A stretch of 31,711 bases of DNA, from positions 1 through 31,711 of the IMG/VR virus record IMGVR_UViG_3300036401_000348; one strand, written 5' to 3'. This document shows, in pieces, positions 1-7,498 of this stretch. This stretch comes from a virus. The first letter of the stretch is position 1. Every line of letters starts with the position of its first letter. The position numbers were made by a program, and so were the translations under genes. Below the pieces are notes generated by a model. The model had not been told where the DNA came from. It worked only from the letters and a program-made list of their open reading frames with translations, and did not search any database.

Positions 1-2
1 CC

Positions 3-1064
3 GCCGTCGGCGACTTCAAGACGACGAAGGACCCCGACAAGTGGAGGAAGGACGAGGAAAAGCTCCGCGTCGATCCTCAGGCGATCATCTACGCGACGTG
101 GGCGATGCTCCACACGGGCGCCCGCACCGTCGATCTCGTGTGGATCTACTTCCGCACTGATCCGAAGAAGTCGCCCAAGTCCCTGCGCACGTACGTGCGG
201 CTCGAGGCCCCCGAAGTCGTCGCGCGCTTCCGTGAGATCGACGAAGTCGCGAATCGGATGATCAGCCTTCGGCTGTCGGCCGAGGGCAAGGACCCGATCA
301 CGTTCGCGCTGACACTGCCTCCGAATCCAGAGGCTTGCGAGATGTACGGCCGAACATGCCCGTACGCACCCCACTGCAACCTAGGCCCCGCCGAGATCGT
401 CGAGGCCATGGCCGCCCGAGACCGGCGCCGCCGATTACCCGTCGTGAAAGAGGAAGGATCGAAGATGAGCAACCCGACCGAAGATTTCAAGGCACGACTC
501 GCCCGCATGCGGGGCAACACCGGAGCGGCCCCCGAACCGACCGCAGCGCCGACCTTCGCGCCCCCGCCGGCACCGCAGCCGTTGCCGATCAATCCCCCGG
601 AGAGCGCGCTTCCGCCGGCACCGCCGATCGGCACGTCGGCCGCGGCACCGGCAACGCCCCCCGCGCGACGAGGTCGACCGCCGAAGGCCGCGGCCGCTGC
701 GCCCGCCGCCCCGCCGGTCGACGCGCCCACGTGTGCGCCGAGTCCGTCGCAAGCGCCGCCCGACGCGCCGACGGGCAAGCGCATAGGAACGGTCTTCCTC
801 GACTCCTACCCGGTTGGCGCGGCGTTCACGACGGCCGAGGAGCTCTACGCCAAGGCAGGTGAGCTCATTCGCGCGAAGCACGGTGTCACCGACTACCGCC
901 TGATCGACTTCAAGGGCTCGGGCGTCTTCGCGAGCACGCTAGGTGAGGTTTTGGACGGCGAGCTGATCCCGAACCTCGTCGTCGACACCCGCACGCCCGA
1001 GGGCGCCATCGCTAAGAGCGTGTGCGCGGCCCGAGCCTCGCGCGTCGTGCAGGGGTGCCGATGA
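3..1064 (+). CDS. PD-(D/E)XK (RecB/Cas4-like) nuclease, 5'-partial, with low-complexity linker and extra C-terminal domain
   Basis: The frame is open from base 3, so the true start lies outside the window. The N-terminal part reads GDFKTTKDP and then DPQAIIYA, which fits the D-x-K and downstream Q of RecB/Cas4-type nucleases. A cysteine group (CEMYGRTCPYAPHC, about 336-378) recalls the C-terminal cysteines of Cas4/AddB-like enzymes. An Ala/Pro-rich linker follows (about 520-770). The last ~95 residues form an unrecognised globular domain. An in-frame ATG at 465 is preceded by AGGAAGG at a suitable distance, so a second, shorter product (about 199 aa: linker plus C-domain) may be made. Its stop overlaps the next start as ATGA. 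Such nucleases act in phage recombination or end processing, which fits the helicase and ssDNA-binding candidate downstream. The nuclease call is fairly sure; the role of the C-domain is unknown. Confidence 0.7.
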   Translation, partial: AVGDFKTTKDPDKWRKDEEKLRVDPQAIIYATWAMLHTGARTVDLVWIYFRTDPKKSPKSLRTYVRLEAPEVVARFREIDEVANRMISLRLSAEGKDPITFALTLPPNPEACEMYGRTCPYAPHCNLGPAEIVEAMAARDRRRRLPVVKEEGSKMSNPTEDFKARLARMRGNTGAAPEPTAAPTFAPPPAPQPLPINPPESALPPAPPIGTSAAAPATPPARRGRPPKAAAAAPAAPPVDAPTCAPSPSQAPPDAPTGKRIGTVFLDSYPVGAAFTTAEELYAKAGELIRAKHGVTDYRLIDFKGSGVFASTLGEVLDGELIPNLVVDTRTPEGAIAKSVCAARASRVVQGCR

Positions 1065-1258
1065 GCAATATCCCCAAGTGCCGCTGCGCCGACTGTGGCG
1101 ACCTCGTCGAGCGCTGGATCGGGATGGTCTGCATCCCGTGCCACGACCGCGCGGTCGTCGTGGGCGCGATGCGCTCGGCGACGCTGTCCGTGATGATGCC
1201 CGGCGCCATCCGGAACATGTCGGTGCGGGCCAAACTGGTGCCTGAGGTGCCGTCGTGA
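1061..1258 (+). CDS. Small Cys-rich (zinc-ribbon-like) protein
   Basis: A 65-aa protein. The ATG at 1061 overlaps the previous TGA (ATGA) and has AGGGGTG just upstream, so this start is preferred over the earlier GTG at 1022. The N-terminal half holds cysteines as CRCADC and, about 15 residues later, CIPC, a spacing typical of a zinc ribbon (CxxC...CxxC). The second half is a short hydrophobic/basic stretch with no recognised motif. It may be a small nucleic-acid- or protein-binding adaptor; no specific function is assigned. It sits in a chain of 4-nt overlapping early genes. Confidence 0.6.
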   Translation: MSNIPKCRCADCGDLVERWIGMVCIPCHDRAVVVGAMRSATLSVMMPGAIRNMSVRAKLVPEVPS

Positions 1259-1464
1259 GCATCACTCGGATTCAGCCCGAAGCGCTAATCACAATCGAAC
1301 TAGGGGAGAACGACGCCGAGATCCTGTGCTCTTTGCTCGGTGGACTCGTAAGGAATCCCTCACATCCGCTGACGAAGCTCTTTCTCGAACTAGACGAAGC
1401 TCTGCCTCGTCGAAGGAGATCCTTTTCGGATCTGTTCCTTGGCGAGGTTCGGTGCAAGCCGTGA
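1255..1464 (+). CDS. Small hypothetical early protein
   Basis: A 69-aa protein starting at GTG 1255, which overlaps the preceding stop as GTGA. The middle region (ITIELGENDAEILCSLLGGL) looks like a folded alpha/beta segment and is followed by an acidic helix and a basic RRRR patch. I do not recognise a family. The 3' end overlaps the start of the HD phosphohydrolase (GTGA at 1461). Its place in the unbroken overlap chain is the main evidence that it is real. Confidence 0.5.
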   Translation: MSITRIQPEALITIELGENDAEILCSLLGGLVRNPSHPLTKLFLELDEALPRRRRSFSDLFLGEVRCKP

Positions 1465-2051
1465 TCGCCCCAAGATCCCCGTTCATCGAGACATTCACGG
1501 GCGTGCGGTTCTCTCCGCTCGACCCCAGCGTCGCGGACATCCGCGTCCACGACATCGCGCACGCGCTGTCAAATCAGTGCCGTTTTTCTGGCCACGTCCG
1601 GCACTTCTACTCCGTCGCGGAGCACAGCGTGCGGGTGAGCCGTCTTCTCGAGCAGCGTACGAAGAGCCCGCGGCGTACGAAGAGCCCGCGCATGTGGCTG
1701 AAGGGCCTCCTTCACGATGCGAGCGAGGCGTATCTCGTCGACCTGCCGACGCCGCTGAAGGACACGCCTGAGATCGGGTCCCCGTACCGTGCCGCCGAGG
1801 GCGTCCTGATGGCCAAGATCCGGGAGCGCTTCAGGCTCCCGCGCGGAGGAAATATTGCCATCGCGTGGGCTGACAAGGTGCTCCTCGCGACGGAGGTGCG
1901 CGACCTCATGTTCGCGCGGCCGGAGCATTGGACCTCGATCGCGGACGTGTGCGCCCTGCCGGAGCGCATCATCCCCTGGTCGCCGGCGGTCGCGAAGACG
2001 GAATTCCTACGGCGGTTCGACGAGCTCACAGGGATGCGGAGGGCAGCATGA
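1461..2051 (+). CDS. HD-domain nucleotide phosphohydrolase (YfbR/DatZ-like)
   Basis: A 196-aa protein. The GTG at 1461 is chosen because it overlaps the previous stop (GTGA) and the conserved domain starts soon after. The segment HDIAHALSNQCRFSGH (about residues 30-45), then FYSVAEHSV with H55, then LLHDASEAY with H85-D86, and a later WADKVLLATEVRDL, match the metal-binding HD pattern of YfbR-type 5'-nucleotidases and phage HD hydrolases. Family members remove phosphates from deoxynucleotides; the phage enzyme DatZ of 2-aminoadenine phages is a dATP triphosphohydrolase of this fold. It lies directly beside a MazZ-like pyrophosphohydrolase gene, which suggests dNTP-pool editing. An exact 18-bp tandem duplication lies just before the HD helix. 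Substrate cannot be read from sequence; an ordinary YfbR-like role is equally possible. Confidence 0.8.
   Translation: MIAPRSPFIETFTGVRFSPLDPSVADIRVHDIAHALSNQCRFSGHVRHFYSVAEHSVRVSRLLEQRTKSPRRTKSPRMWLKGLLHDASEAYLVDLPTPLKDTPEIGSPYRAAEGVLMAKIRERFRLPRGGNIAIAWADKVLLATEVRDLMFARPEHWTSIADVCALPERIIPWSPAVAKTEFLRRFDELTGMRRAA
1655..1690 (+). repeat. Perfect 18-bp tandem duplication inside the HD hydrolase gene
   Basis: GCGTACGAAGAGCCCGCG occurs twice back to back (1655-1672 and 1673-1690). The duplication is in frame and gives RTKSPR-RTKSPR (residues 66-77), lengthening the loop between the first catalytic His helix and the HD helix. The two copies are identical, which suggests a recent event. Confidence 0.9.
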
Positions 2052-2548
2052 AGATCGGAATCGAGAGCGTGGGCCCCGGACGCAAGGACGACGGCGGAAA
2101 GATCCGCGTCGACCTGCTACCGATCGGCGCGCTGCAGGAAGTCGCGCGGGTGCTGACCTTCGGCGCGAACAAGTACGGCGCGAACAACTGGCAGAACGTC
2201 GAGCCGAGGTCGCGGTACTACGGCGCGGCGCTGCGTCACCTGTTCGCGCGGGGGCGAGGGGAGACGCACGACTCGGAGAGCGGGCTTCCGCACCTCGCGC
2301 ACGCGGCGTGCTGCATCCTGTTCCTGCTCTCCGCCGAGGCGGGGTTCGACGATCCCGAGGCGTGGGAGGACGACGCCGAGGAGCCGCACGGGTTCGACAC
2401 AAGCGGCGGAGTCGACTCGATGCCGAAAGAGGAGATCAAGGCGACGTCGGCGGGGTCCTACAACGTCACGCTGAAGATGCGCTGCAAGGACGTGTCCTTC
2501 GATCGCCTCACAGACGCGCTCTCGACGCCGGCGAGCGGCGCCGTATGA
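2048..2548 (+). CDS. dATP/dGTP diphosphohydrolase (DUF5664/MazZ-like)
   Basis: A 166-aa protein; its ATG at 2048 overlaps the previous TGA. The N-terminal half contains DDGGKIRVDLLPIGALQEVA, then VLTFGANKYGANNW, then YYGAALRHLFARGRGE and LPHLAHAACCILFLL. These are the hallmarks of the DUF5664 / dATP-dGTP diphosphohydrolase N-terminal family, a MazG-like all-helical fold. In Z-genome phages the MazZ member converts dGTP to dGMP (and dATP to dAMP) to feed PurZ. The C-terminal ~60 residues (acidic segment, then a basic tail) are not recognised. The neighbour is an HD hydrolase. Many phages carry DUF5664 without a Z genome, so the family is confident but the pathway is not. Confidence 0.8.
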   Translation: MKIGIESVGPGRKDDGGKIRVDLLPIGALQEVARVLTFGANKYGANNWQNVEPRSRYYGAALRHLFARGRGETHDSESGLPHLAHAACCILFLLSAEAGFDDPEAWEDDAEEPHGFDTSGGVDSMPKEEIKATSAGSYNVTLKMRCKDVSFDRLTDALSTPASGAV

Positions 2549-2886
2549 AGTGGCTGGCGCTGCGCGTTGGCGGGCAGCGGATCCCAGTCTACGTCGTGCC
2601 TCCGAAGCATCCGAAGCTGGAAAGCTGCAAGGGCATCTATCACCCGGACGACGGCGCGATCTTCCTCTCCAACGCGCTCGCGCCGGACGTTCGGCAGGAC
2701 ACGCTCTTCCACGAGCTCGATCACGCCGTCAACGAGGTCGCGGGCGTGAACAACCTGATCGCCGAGCTCGTGCCTGAGAAGGAGAGGGATGCGCTCGAGG
2801 AGCGCATCGTGCGCGCCCGCACGCCGGTGTGGCACGCGCTGCTGAAGGACCTTGGTTTCCGATTTCCGAAAGGGCCGAACGAATGA
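2545..2886 (+). CDS. Small HExxH metallopeptidase-like protein
   Basis: A 113-aa protein. The ATG at 2545 overlaps the preceding stop (ATGA). The motif TLFHELDHAVNEV (about residues 53-65) is a zincin HExxH motif. The preceding stretch, YHPDDGAIFLSNALAPDVRQ, is the usual beta-strand and helix before the active site in phage ImmA/IrrE-like or SprT-like proteins. No HTH or second domain is present, so this is a minimal catalytic domain. In phages such proteins may cleave repressors or act on host factors, but this one lies far from the repressor gene, so no target is claimed. Confidence 0.6.
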   Translation: MKWLALRVGGQRIPVYVVPPKHPKLESCKGIYHPDDGAIFLSNALAPDVRQDTLFHELDHAVNEVAGVNNLIAELVPEKERDALEERIVRARTPVWHALLKDLGFRFPKGPNE

Positions 2887-4016
2887 GCATCCCCCGCACG
2901 CCCGAGCAACGCGACGCCAAGCGCCGCGCCGACCGCGAGCGCATGCGCACGATCAAGGCGGCCGCGCGCGGTGACGCACCGCCGCTCCCCGCCATCGAGG
3001 AGCATCGCCTGAAGGGGCAGCTCCGCGCCGCCCGCGCCTCAACCGAGGGGGCGCTGAAGGATCTCCTCGTCTACAAGGAAGCGCACGACGCCATGGCCGC
3101 GGTGACGGCGGCGCCGCTCGTGCCGGTCAAGCGGCTGGAGTTGGGCTCCGGGTTTCGCGAAGCGACGGCCATCGCGATGCTCTCCGACGCGCACGTCGAG
3201 GAGCACGTGCGGCCCGGCGAGACGCCGTACCCCAACGTCTACAACCCGGAGATCGCTGACCGCTCGCTCGGGCGCTTCTTCGCCGGTATCGAGTGGCTCG
3301 TCGGGCTGCACCGTTCGGCGTTCAAGATCCGCAACGTCCTCCTCTGGCTCGGCGGCGATTTGATGACGGGCCACATCCACCCCGAGAATATCGAGAACAC
3401 GGCGGGCACGCCGATCGAGACGATGCTGTGGCTGTACCCGCGCCTCGTCGCCGGCATCGAACGTCTGCTCGCCGACCCGAAGACCGAGCGGCTCATCATG
3501 CCGTGCAGCTACGGCAACCACGGGCGCAACTCGCCGAAACCCTATCGGGCGTTGGGCGCCGTCCACTCCTACGAGTGGGCGCTCTACCAGCTCTTGGCCC
3601 AGCACTTCGCCGATGAGCCGCGCGTGAAGTTCCTCGCCGACAAGAGCGCGCATCAGTACGCGCGCGTCTACGACTACGAGCTGCACTTCCACCACGGCGA
3701 CGAGACGAACTACGGCGGCGGGGTCGGGGGCATCACGATCCCCATCAACAAGGCCACCGCGCAGTGGGACAAGGCCAAGCGGTGCGACTACCACCACTTC
3801 GGCCACTGGCATCAGTACTCGCCCGGCGGGCGCGTGACGATGAACGGTTCTGTCATCGGCTACAGCGCCTACGCGATGGCGGTCAAGGCTGACCCGGAGC
3901 CGCCGCAACAGGCGTTCTACCTCCTCGACTCCAAGCGGGGGAAGACCTGTTGCTCCCCGATCTGGGTCCGCGACACGAAGGATCAACCCGCACGACGAAA
4001 AGAGGCAGCAGCATGA
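2883..4016 (+). CDS. Calcineurin-like metallophosphoesterase (possible SbcD/Mre11-like nuclease)
   Basis: A 377-aa protein starting at ATG 2883 (ATGA overlap). After a basic N-terminal region (residues 1-60) the metal-binding motifs appear in order: SDAHVEEH (D102, H104), GGDLMTGHIH, YGNHGR, HHGDE and GHWHQ. This is the complete signature of the calcineurin-like phosphoesterase fold. Family members include Mre11/SbcD nucleases and phosphodiesterases. Neighbouring nuclease, helicase and ssDNA-binding candidate genes make a DNA-processing role likely. No separate SbcC-like ATPase gene is seen. The C-terminus is Lys/Arg-rich and ends in EAAA. Fold is sure; nuclease activity is inferred. Confidence 0.8.
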   Translation: MSIPRTPEQRDAKRRADRERMRTIKAAARGDAPPLPAIEEHRLKGQLRAARASTEGALKDLLVYKEAHDAMAAVTAAPLVPVKRLELGSGFREATAIAMLSDAHVEEHVRPGETPYPNVYNPEIADRSLGRFFAGIEWLVGLHRSAFKIRNVLLWLGGDLMTGHIHPENIENTAGTPIETMLWLYPRLVAGIERLLADPKTERLIMPCSYGNHGRNSPKPYRALGAVHSYEWALYQLLAQHFADEPRVKFLADKSAHQYARVYDYELHFHHGDETNYGGGVGGITIPINKATAQWDKAKRCDYHHFGHWHQYSPGGRVTMNGSVIGYSAYAMAVKADPEPPQQAFYLLDSKRGKTCCSPIWVRDTKDQPARRKEAAA

Positions 4017-4288
4017 TGCAAGCGAACGGACGAAGCAGATACGTTGACGGTCTCCCGCCCGTGGAGCTCTGGGGCGTTGCGCGCTGCGACGCGACACACA
4101 CGGCTAGGTGGAAGTTCCGCCGCACGGCCGACGGCCGCGGCACGCGCGTGCGCCTGCTCGTGCCGAGGGAGGAGACGCCCCGTCGCACGCCCGAGCAGGC
4201 GGCGCGTCGGGCGGCGAAGCGCGCCGCGAAGATGGCCGGCGTCACGCTGAAGTCGTGCCTTCGCCGTGCGGCGCGGGAGGCCGCGTGA
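4013..4288 (+). CDS. Small basic hypothetical protein
   Basis: A 91-aa protein beginning at ATG 4013 (overlapping TGA); a second ATG follows at once at 4016. The first half (VDGLPPVELWGVARCDATH) looks folded. The C-terminal half is strongly basic and helical (RRTPEQAARRAAKRAAKMAG), suggesting nucleic-acid or clamp binding. The RTPEQ...RR pattern also occurs at the N-terminus of the upstream phosphoesterase. No family recognised. Confidence 0.5.
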   Translation: MMQANGRSRYVDGLPPVELWGVARCDATHTARWKFRRTADGRGTRVRLLVPREETPRRTPEQAARRAAKRAAKMAGVTLKSCLRRAAREAA

Positions 4289-4410
4289 TCGCCCTCGCGC
4301 CGGGCCTGTTCTTCCTCGAGATCGTGATCGGGTTCTCTGCCCTCGTGTGGGCCCTCTGGCCCGACGGCGGCCCGCCTGATCCGCCAGCCGCGCCGCCGGG
4401 GGAGACGTGA
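4285..4410 (+). CDS. Tiny single-helix membrane protein
   Basis: A 41-aa ORF from GTG 4285, overlapping both neighbours by GTGA (4285-4288 and 4407-4410). Residues 3-24 are hydrophobic (LAPGLFFLEIVIGFSALVWAL) and form one predicted transmembrane helix, followed by a short Pro-rich tail (GGPPDPPAAPPGET). The double 4-nt overlap supports translation. Function unknown. Confidence 0.5.
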   Translation: MIALAPGLFFLEIVIGFSALVWALWPDGGPPDPPAAPPGET

Positions 4411-5192
4411 CCTTCATCGTTGAGCACGTCGAGGACTCCTTTGCGGTCCTCAGCGAGATGGCCGACGGCGAGGTCGACGTAATCATCACCGACCCGCCTT
4501 ACAACGAGCACGTGCACGCGAACATGTCGAGCGGCACGGCGATGAAGAACAGCACCGGCGGGGGCATTCCGCGCGTCGAGATGCCCTTCGACCCGCTGCG
4601 CTCGTACCGCTTCGTGAAGGACCTGCCCCGCGTCGCGAAGCGGTGGGCCCTCGCGTTCTGCGCGGTCGAGGACTTCGGCGCGTACCGCGACGCCGGGCCG
4701 GACGCGTGGATCCGAGGCGGCATTTGGTACAAGCCGAACAGCATGGGGCAGCTCACCGGCGATCGGCCAGCGAACGCCTACGAGGGCCTCGCGATCATGC
4801 ATCGCAAGGCGAAGAAGCAGTGGAATGGGCGCGGCAGTTATGCCTACTGGTCTGCCGACTCGGAGGAATTTCCATCGGAGGAGGCGCACTTTCAGTGCAA
4901 CGGCACGCGTGGCGAGAAGGGCCGGCACCCGAATCAGAAGCCGCTCGCGCTTTGCCTCGAGCTCGTGGCCAAATTCAGCAACCGCGGCGAGACCGTGTTC
5001 GATCCCTTCTGCGGCTCGGGCCGCATCGGGGAGGCGTGCGTGCTTCTCGGCCGGAGCTACATCGGCGTTGACAGTGACGGCACGTGGGTAGACGCCGCGC
5101 AGGCGCGGCTCGTCAACGCCGCCAACTGCGTGCCGATGACCGACGAGGAGTGTCTTCGACTCTGCGCGGCACCCAAGAGGAGAGCAGCATGA
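4407..5192 (+). CDS. DNA methyltransferase, N4-cytosine/N6-adenine type, beta-class order
   Basis: A 261-aa protein starting at GTG 4407 (GTGA overlap). Motif IV is DPPY at residues 29-32 (TDPPYNEH) and the SAM-binding motif is DPFCGSG near residue 199, preceded by HPNQKPLALCLELV. This order (catalytic motif first, SAM motif last) is the beta class of D12/N6_N4 methylases. It transfers a methyl group to an exocyclic amine of A or C. No restriction endonuclease gene is adjacent, so it is most likely an orphan phage methylase for self-protection or regulation. Target sequence unknown. Motif PPY is compatible with N6-adenine, but the class is not decisive. Confidence 0.85.
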   Translation: MTFIVEHVEDSFAVLSEMADGEVDVIITDPPYNEHVHANMSSGTAMKNSTGGGIPRVEMPFDPLRSYRFVKDLPRVAKRWALAFCAVEDFGAYRDAGPDAWIRGGIWYKPNSMGQLTGDRPANAYEGLAIMHRKAKKQWNGRGSYAYWSADSEEFPSEEAHFQCNGTRGEKGRHPNQKPLALCLELVAKFSNRGETVFDPFCGSGRIGEACVLLGRSYIGVDSDGTWVDAAQARLVNAANCVPMTDEECLRLCAAPKRRAA

Positions 5193-5419
5193 CTCAGCGC
5201 ACAGGAGGAAACATCGGCGCCGAGCGTGCCGAAGGCGTGCAAACGAAAGTGGAGGAGCTCGCGATCATGCTCGCGTGCTCGGCGCACGGGGCTAAGGCGG
5301 TCGATGATCGGCTCGCGATGCTGACCCTGTGGCAGGGCTTGCACAACGGCGAGGACGCACGCATCGGGTACCGTCTGCGCGCGAAGCGGCTCCTAGCGGC
5401 GTGGGGTGCGACACGATGA
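5189..5419 (+). CDS. Small hypothetical early protein
   Basis: A 76-aa protein; ATG 5189 overlaps the methylase stop (ATGA) and AGAGGAGAG lies just upstream as a strong ribosome binding site. Mostly helical, with a basic C-terminus (GYRLRAKRLLAAWGATR). No recognised family. Confidence 0.5.
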   Translation: MTQRTGGNIGAERAEGVQTKVEELAIMLACSAHGAKAVDDRLAMLTLWQGLHNGEDARIGYRLRAKRLLAAWGATR

Positions 5420-5712
5420 GGTGCGAGATCTCAAAGTCCCATGACCTGAAGGAGATTCTTGAGACGACCGCGACGCTCGACTACGCCTTCATTCGTGTGG
5501 CGGAGCTTTCGTCGGCAGACCTGGCGACGGTCTACGTCGCTTGGCATTGGGATCGAGACGCCGTCGGACAAGTAGAACGCCGATGTCGAGCGTTCGGACG
5601 AGCGGGGCGCGCGCGGTGGGCGAAGGCCTGTATGGCGAAGCTTCCACCGGGCGCGAACACGCACTGGGGCTGCACCGTCTGCGGCGGGCTCGGACTGGTG
5701 GCGGACCGCTAA
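5416..5712 (+). CDS. Small hypothetical protein with C-terminal CxxC
   Basis: A 98-aa protein from ATG 5416 (ATGA overlap). The N-terminal half is acidic and helical. The C-terminal part has a basic stretch and ends with WGCTVCGGLGLV, a lone CxxC knuckle. It ends one base before the helicase start and may be coupled to it. No family recognised. Confidence 0.5.
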   Translation: MRCEISKSHDLKEILETTATLDYAFIRVAELSSADLATVYVAWHWDRDAVGQVERRCRAFGRAGRARWAKACMAKLPPGANTHWGCTVCGGLGLVADR

Positions 5713-5713
5713 C

Positions 5714-7468
5714 GTGTTCCATGGCGGCGTACGCAAGACGTCCGAGCTCGCGCGCATCACAGCCCTGCCGCGGCGCGATCCCGCGTCGCCCGAGTGGGAT
5801 GCCCTCGTCGAGGACCTCAGCACCCTTCTCCGGCGGCCGGGATCCTCGGCCACGTTGCGCCGCGTGCAGGCCCTCGCCCTGCATGACATCGGGGTGCACG
5901 GCGGTGGCGTGTGCGCCGTCGAGGTGGGCGGCGGCAAGACGCTGACATCCCTCCTCGCGCCGTACGTCCTCGGCGCCGTGCGGCCCCTGCTACTTCTGCC
6001 CGCCGGCCTGGTCAAGAAAACGGAAGACGACCGCGCCGACCTCGCGCGCGATTGGCTCATCCCGACGAATATCCGGCTGTTCTCGTACGAGATGCTGGGG
6101 ACGAAGCAAGCCGCTGCGGAGCTCGATATCTACGAGCCCGATCTCATCGTCGCCGACGAGGCGCACTTCCTGAAGAACCTCACCGCCGCCCGGACGAAGC
6201 GTGTCGCGCGCTACATGGCGGCCCACTCCTCGACGGCATTCGTCGCGCTCACGGGCACGATGATGTCTCGCTCGCTCCTCGAATTCGGGCACATCCTTCG
6301 ATGGGCGCTGAAGGCCGGCGTACCCGTGCCCGCGACCGAGAGCGAGCTCGAGGAGTGGGACGCGGCGATCAACGAGAAAGTTGAGGAGATCGAGCGCTAC
6401 GACGCCGGCGCGCTCCTCGACCTTGCCGACGCGATGGGCGTGCCGCCCGGCGGCGAGGACGTGACGCGCGCTCGGCAAGGACTTCAGCGTCGGCTCGTGG
6501 AGACGCCGGGGATCGTCACTTCGTCGGGCAACGACGCCGATCAGCGCGTGGCCGCCTCGATCTATGTCCGCGCCGTGACCTACGACCTCGCGCCGGAGAC
6601 CGACGCCCATTTTGAAGCGCTCCGCGCCGACATGATCATGCCCGACGGCCGCGAGCTGTTCGAGCCGATCGAGGTGTGGCAACACGCTAGGCAGCTGGCG
6701 CTAGGGCTCCTCTACGTGTGGAACCCGTGGCCGCGCGATGACTGGCGCCTTGCACGCAAGGAGTGGCACTCGTACGTGCGAAACGTCCTCGCGAGGTCGG
6801 ACCGCCTCGACAGCCCAGCGCAGGTTGAGGAAGCCGTTCTCGCCGGCAAGCTCCCGAGCGGCCGCGCAATCCTCGATGCATGGCGCACCATCGCCCCGAC
6901 GTTCACGCCGAACGTCGAGCCCCGCTGGCACGACGAGGGGGCGCTGAAGAAATGCCTCGAGTGGATGAAAGAGCCGGGCCTCGTGTGGACCGAGCACTCG
7001 TTCTTCGCGCGGCGTCTCGCGGCGCTCGCGAAGACGAAGTACTACGGCCGCAAGGGCTTCGCCGCAGACGGGGAGGCCCTTCGCTACGCGCCGACCGATC
7101 GAGCCATCGTGGTCAGCGCCGACGCGAACCGTGCGGGTCACAACCTGCAGCACTGGGCTAGAAACCTGATCGTCTCACCCGTCGAGATCTCCGAATACTG
7201 GCAGCAACTCATCGGCCGAACGCACCGTTCCGGGCAGAAGGCCGACGTCGTTGAGGTCGACGTGTTCCTTGGCTGCCTCGAGCACGTGAAGGCGTGGCGC
7301 GGCGCGCGGGCCGGCGCCAAGGCTGTGCGCGAGACAACGGGCGCCGAACAGAAGCTCCTCCTCGCAGACGTCGTGTCGTGGCCTAGCGACGACCAGATCG
7401 CCCGGTGGCGCGGTGCGCGGTGGAAGGCGCCCAAGCGCAAAGACTTCGTGATCCCCTTGGCTGCTTAG
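5714..7468 (+). CDS. SNF2/SF2-type helicase
   Basis: A 584-aa protein starting at GTG 5714, one base after the previous stop. Motif I is VEVGGGKTLTSLL (about residues 68-80), motif II is ADEAHFLKN (DEAH, about residue 147), motif III TGTMMSRSLL, and motif VI QLIGRTHRSGQKADVV (about residues 498-513). HRSGQ following the arginine finger is typical of SNF2-family helicases. Phage members act as DNA translocases or helicases in replication, recombination or origin opening. The protein lacks obvious extra domains; the middle 200 residues are charged and helical. It is followed by an ssDNA-binding candidate, as in many phage recombination/replication modules. Confidence 0.85.
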   Translation: MFHGGVRKTSELARITALPRRDPASPEWDALVEDLSTLLRRPGSSATLRRVQALALHDIGVHGGGVCAVEVGGGKTLTSLLAPYVLGAVRPLLLLPAGLVKKTEDDRADLARDWLIPTNIRLFSYEMLGTKQAAAELDIYEPDLIVADEAHFLKNLTAARTKRVARYMAAHSSTAFVALTGTMMSRSLLEFGHILRWALKAGVPVPATESELEEWDAAINEKVEEIERYDAGALLDLADAMGVPPGGEDVTRARQGLQRRLVETPGIVTSSGNDADQRVAASIYVRAVTYDLAPETDAHFEALRADMIMPDGRELFEPIEVWQHARQLALGLLYVWNPWPRDDWRLARKEWHSYVRNVLARSDRLDSPAQVEEAVLAGKLPSGRAILDAWRTIAPTFTPNVEPRWHDEGALKKCLEWMKEPGLVWTEHSFFARRLAALAKTKYYGRKGFAADGEALRYAPTDRAIVVSADANRAGHNLQHWARNLIVSPVEISEYWQQLIGRTHRSGQKADVVEVDVFLGCLEHVKAWRGARAGAKAVRETTGAEQKLLLADVVSWPSDDQIARWRGARWKAPKRKDFVIPLAA

Positions 7469-7498
7469 CTTCCTAACACCAACAGAAGAGGCATACAC

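Noticed and set aside
3039-4097. Long - strand ORF (352 aa) opposite the phosphoesterase
   Set aside because: It is an antisense shadow of a clear metallophosphoesterase gene; it has no motif and Arg/Val/Asp-rich composition typical of the reverse frame in GC-rich DNA.
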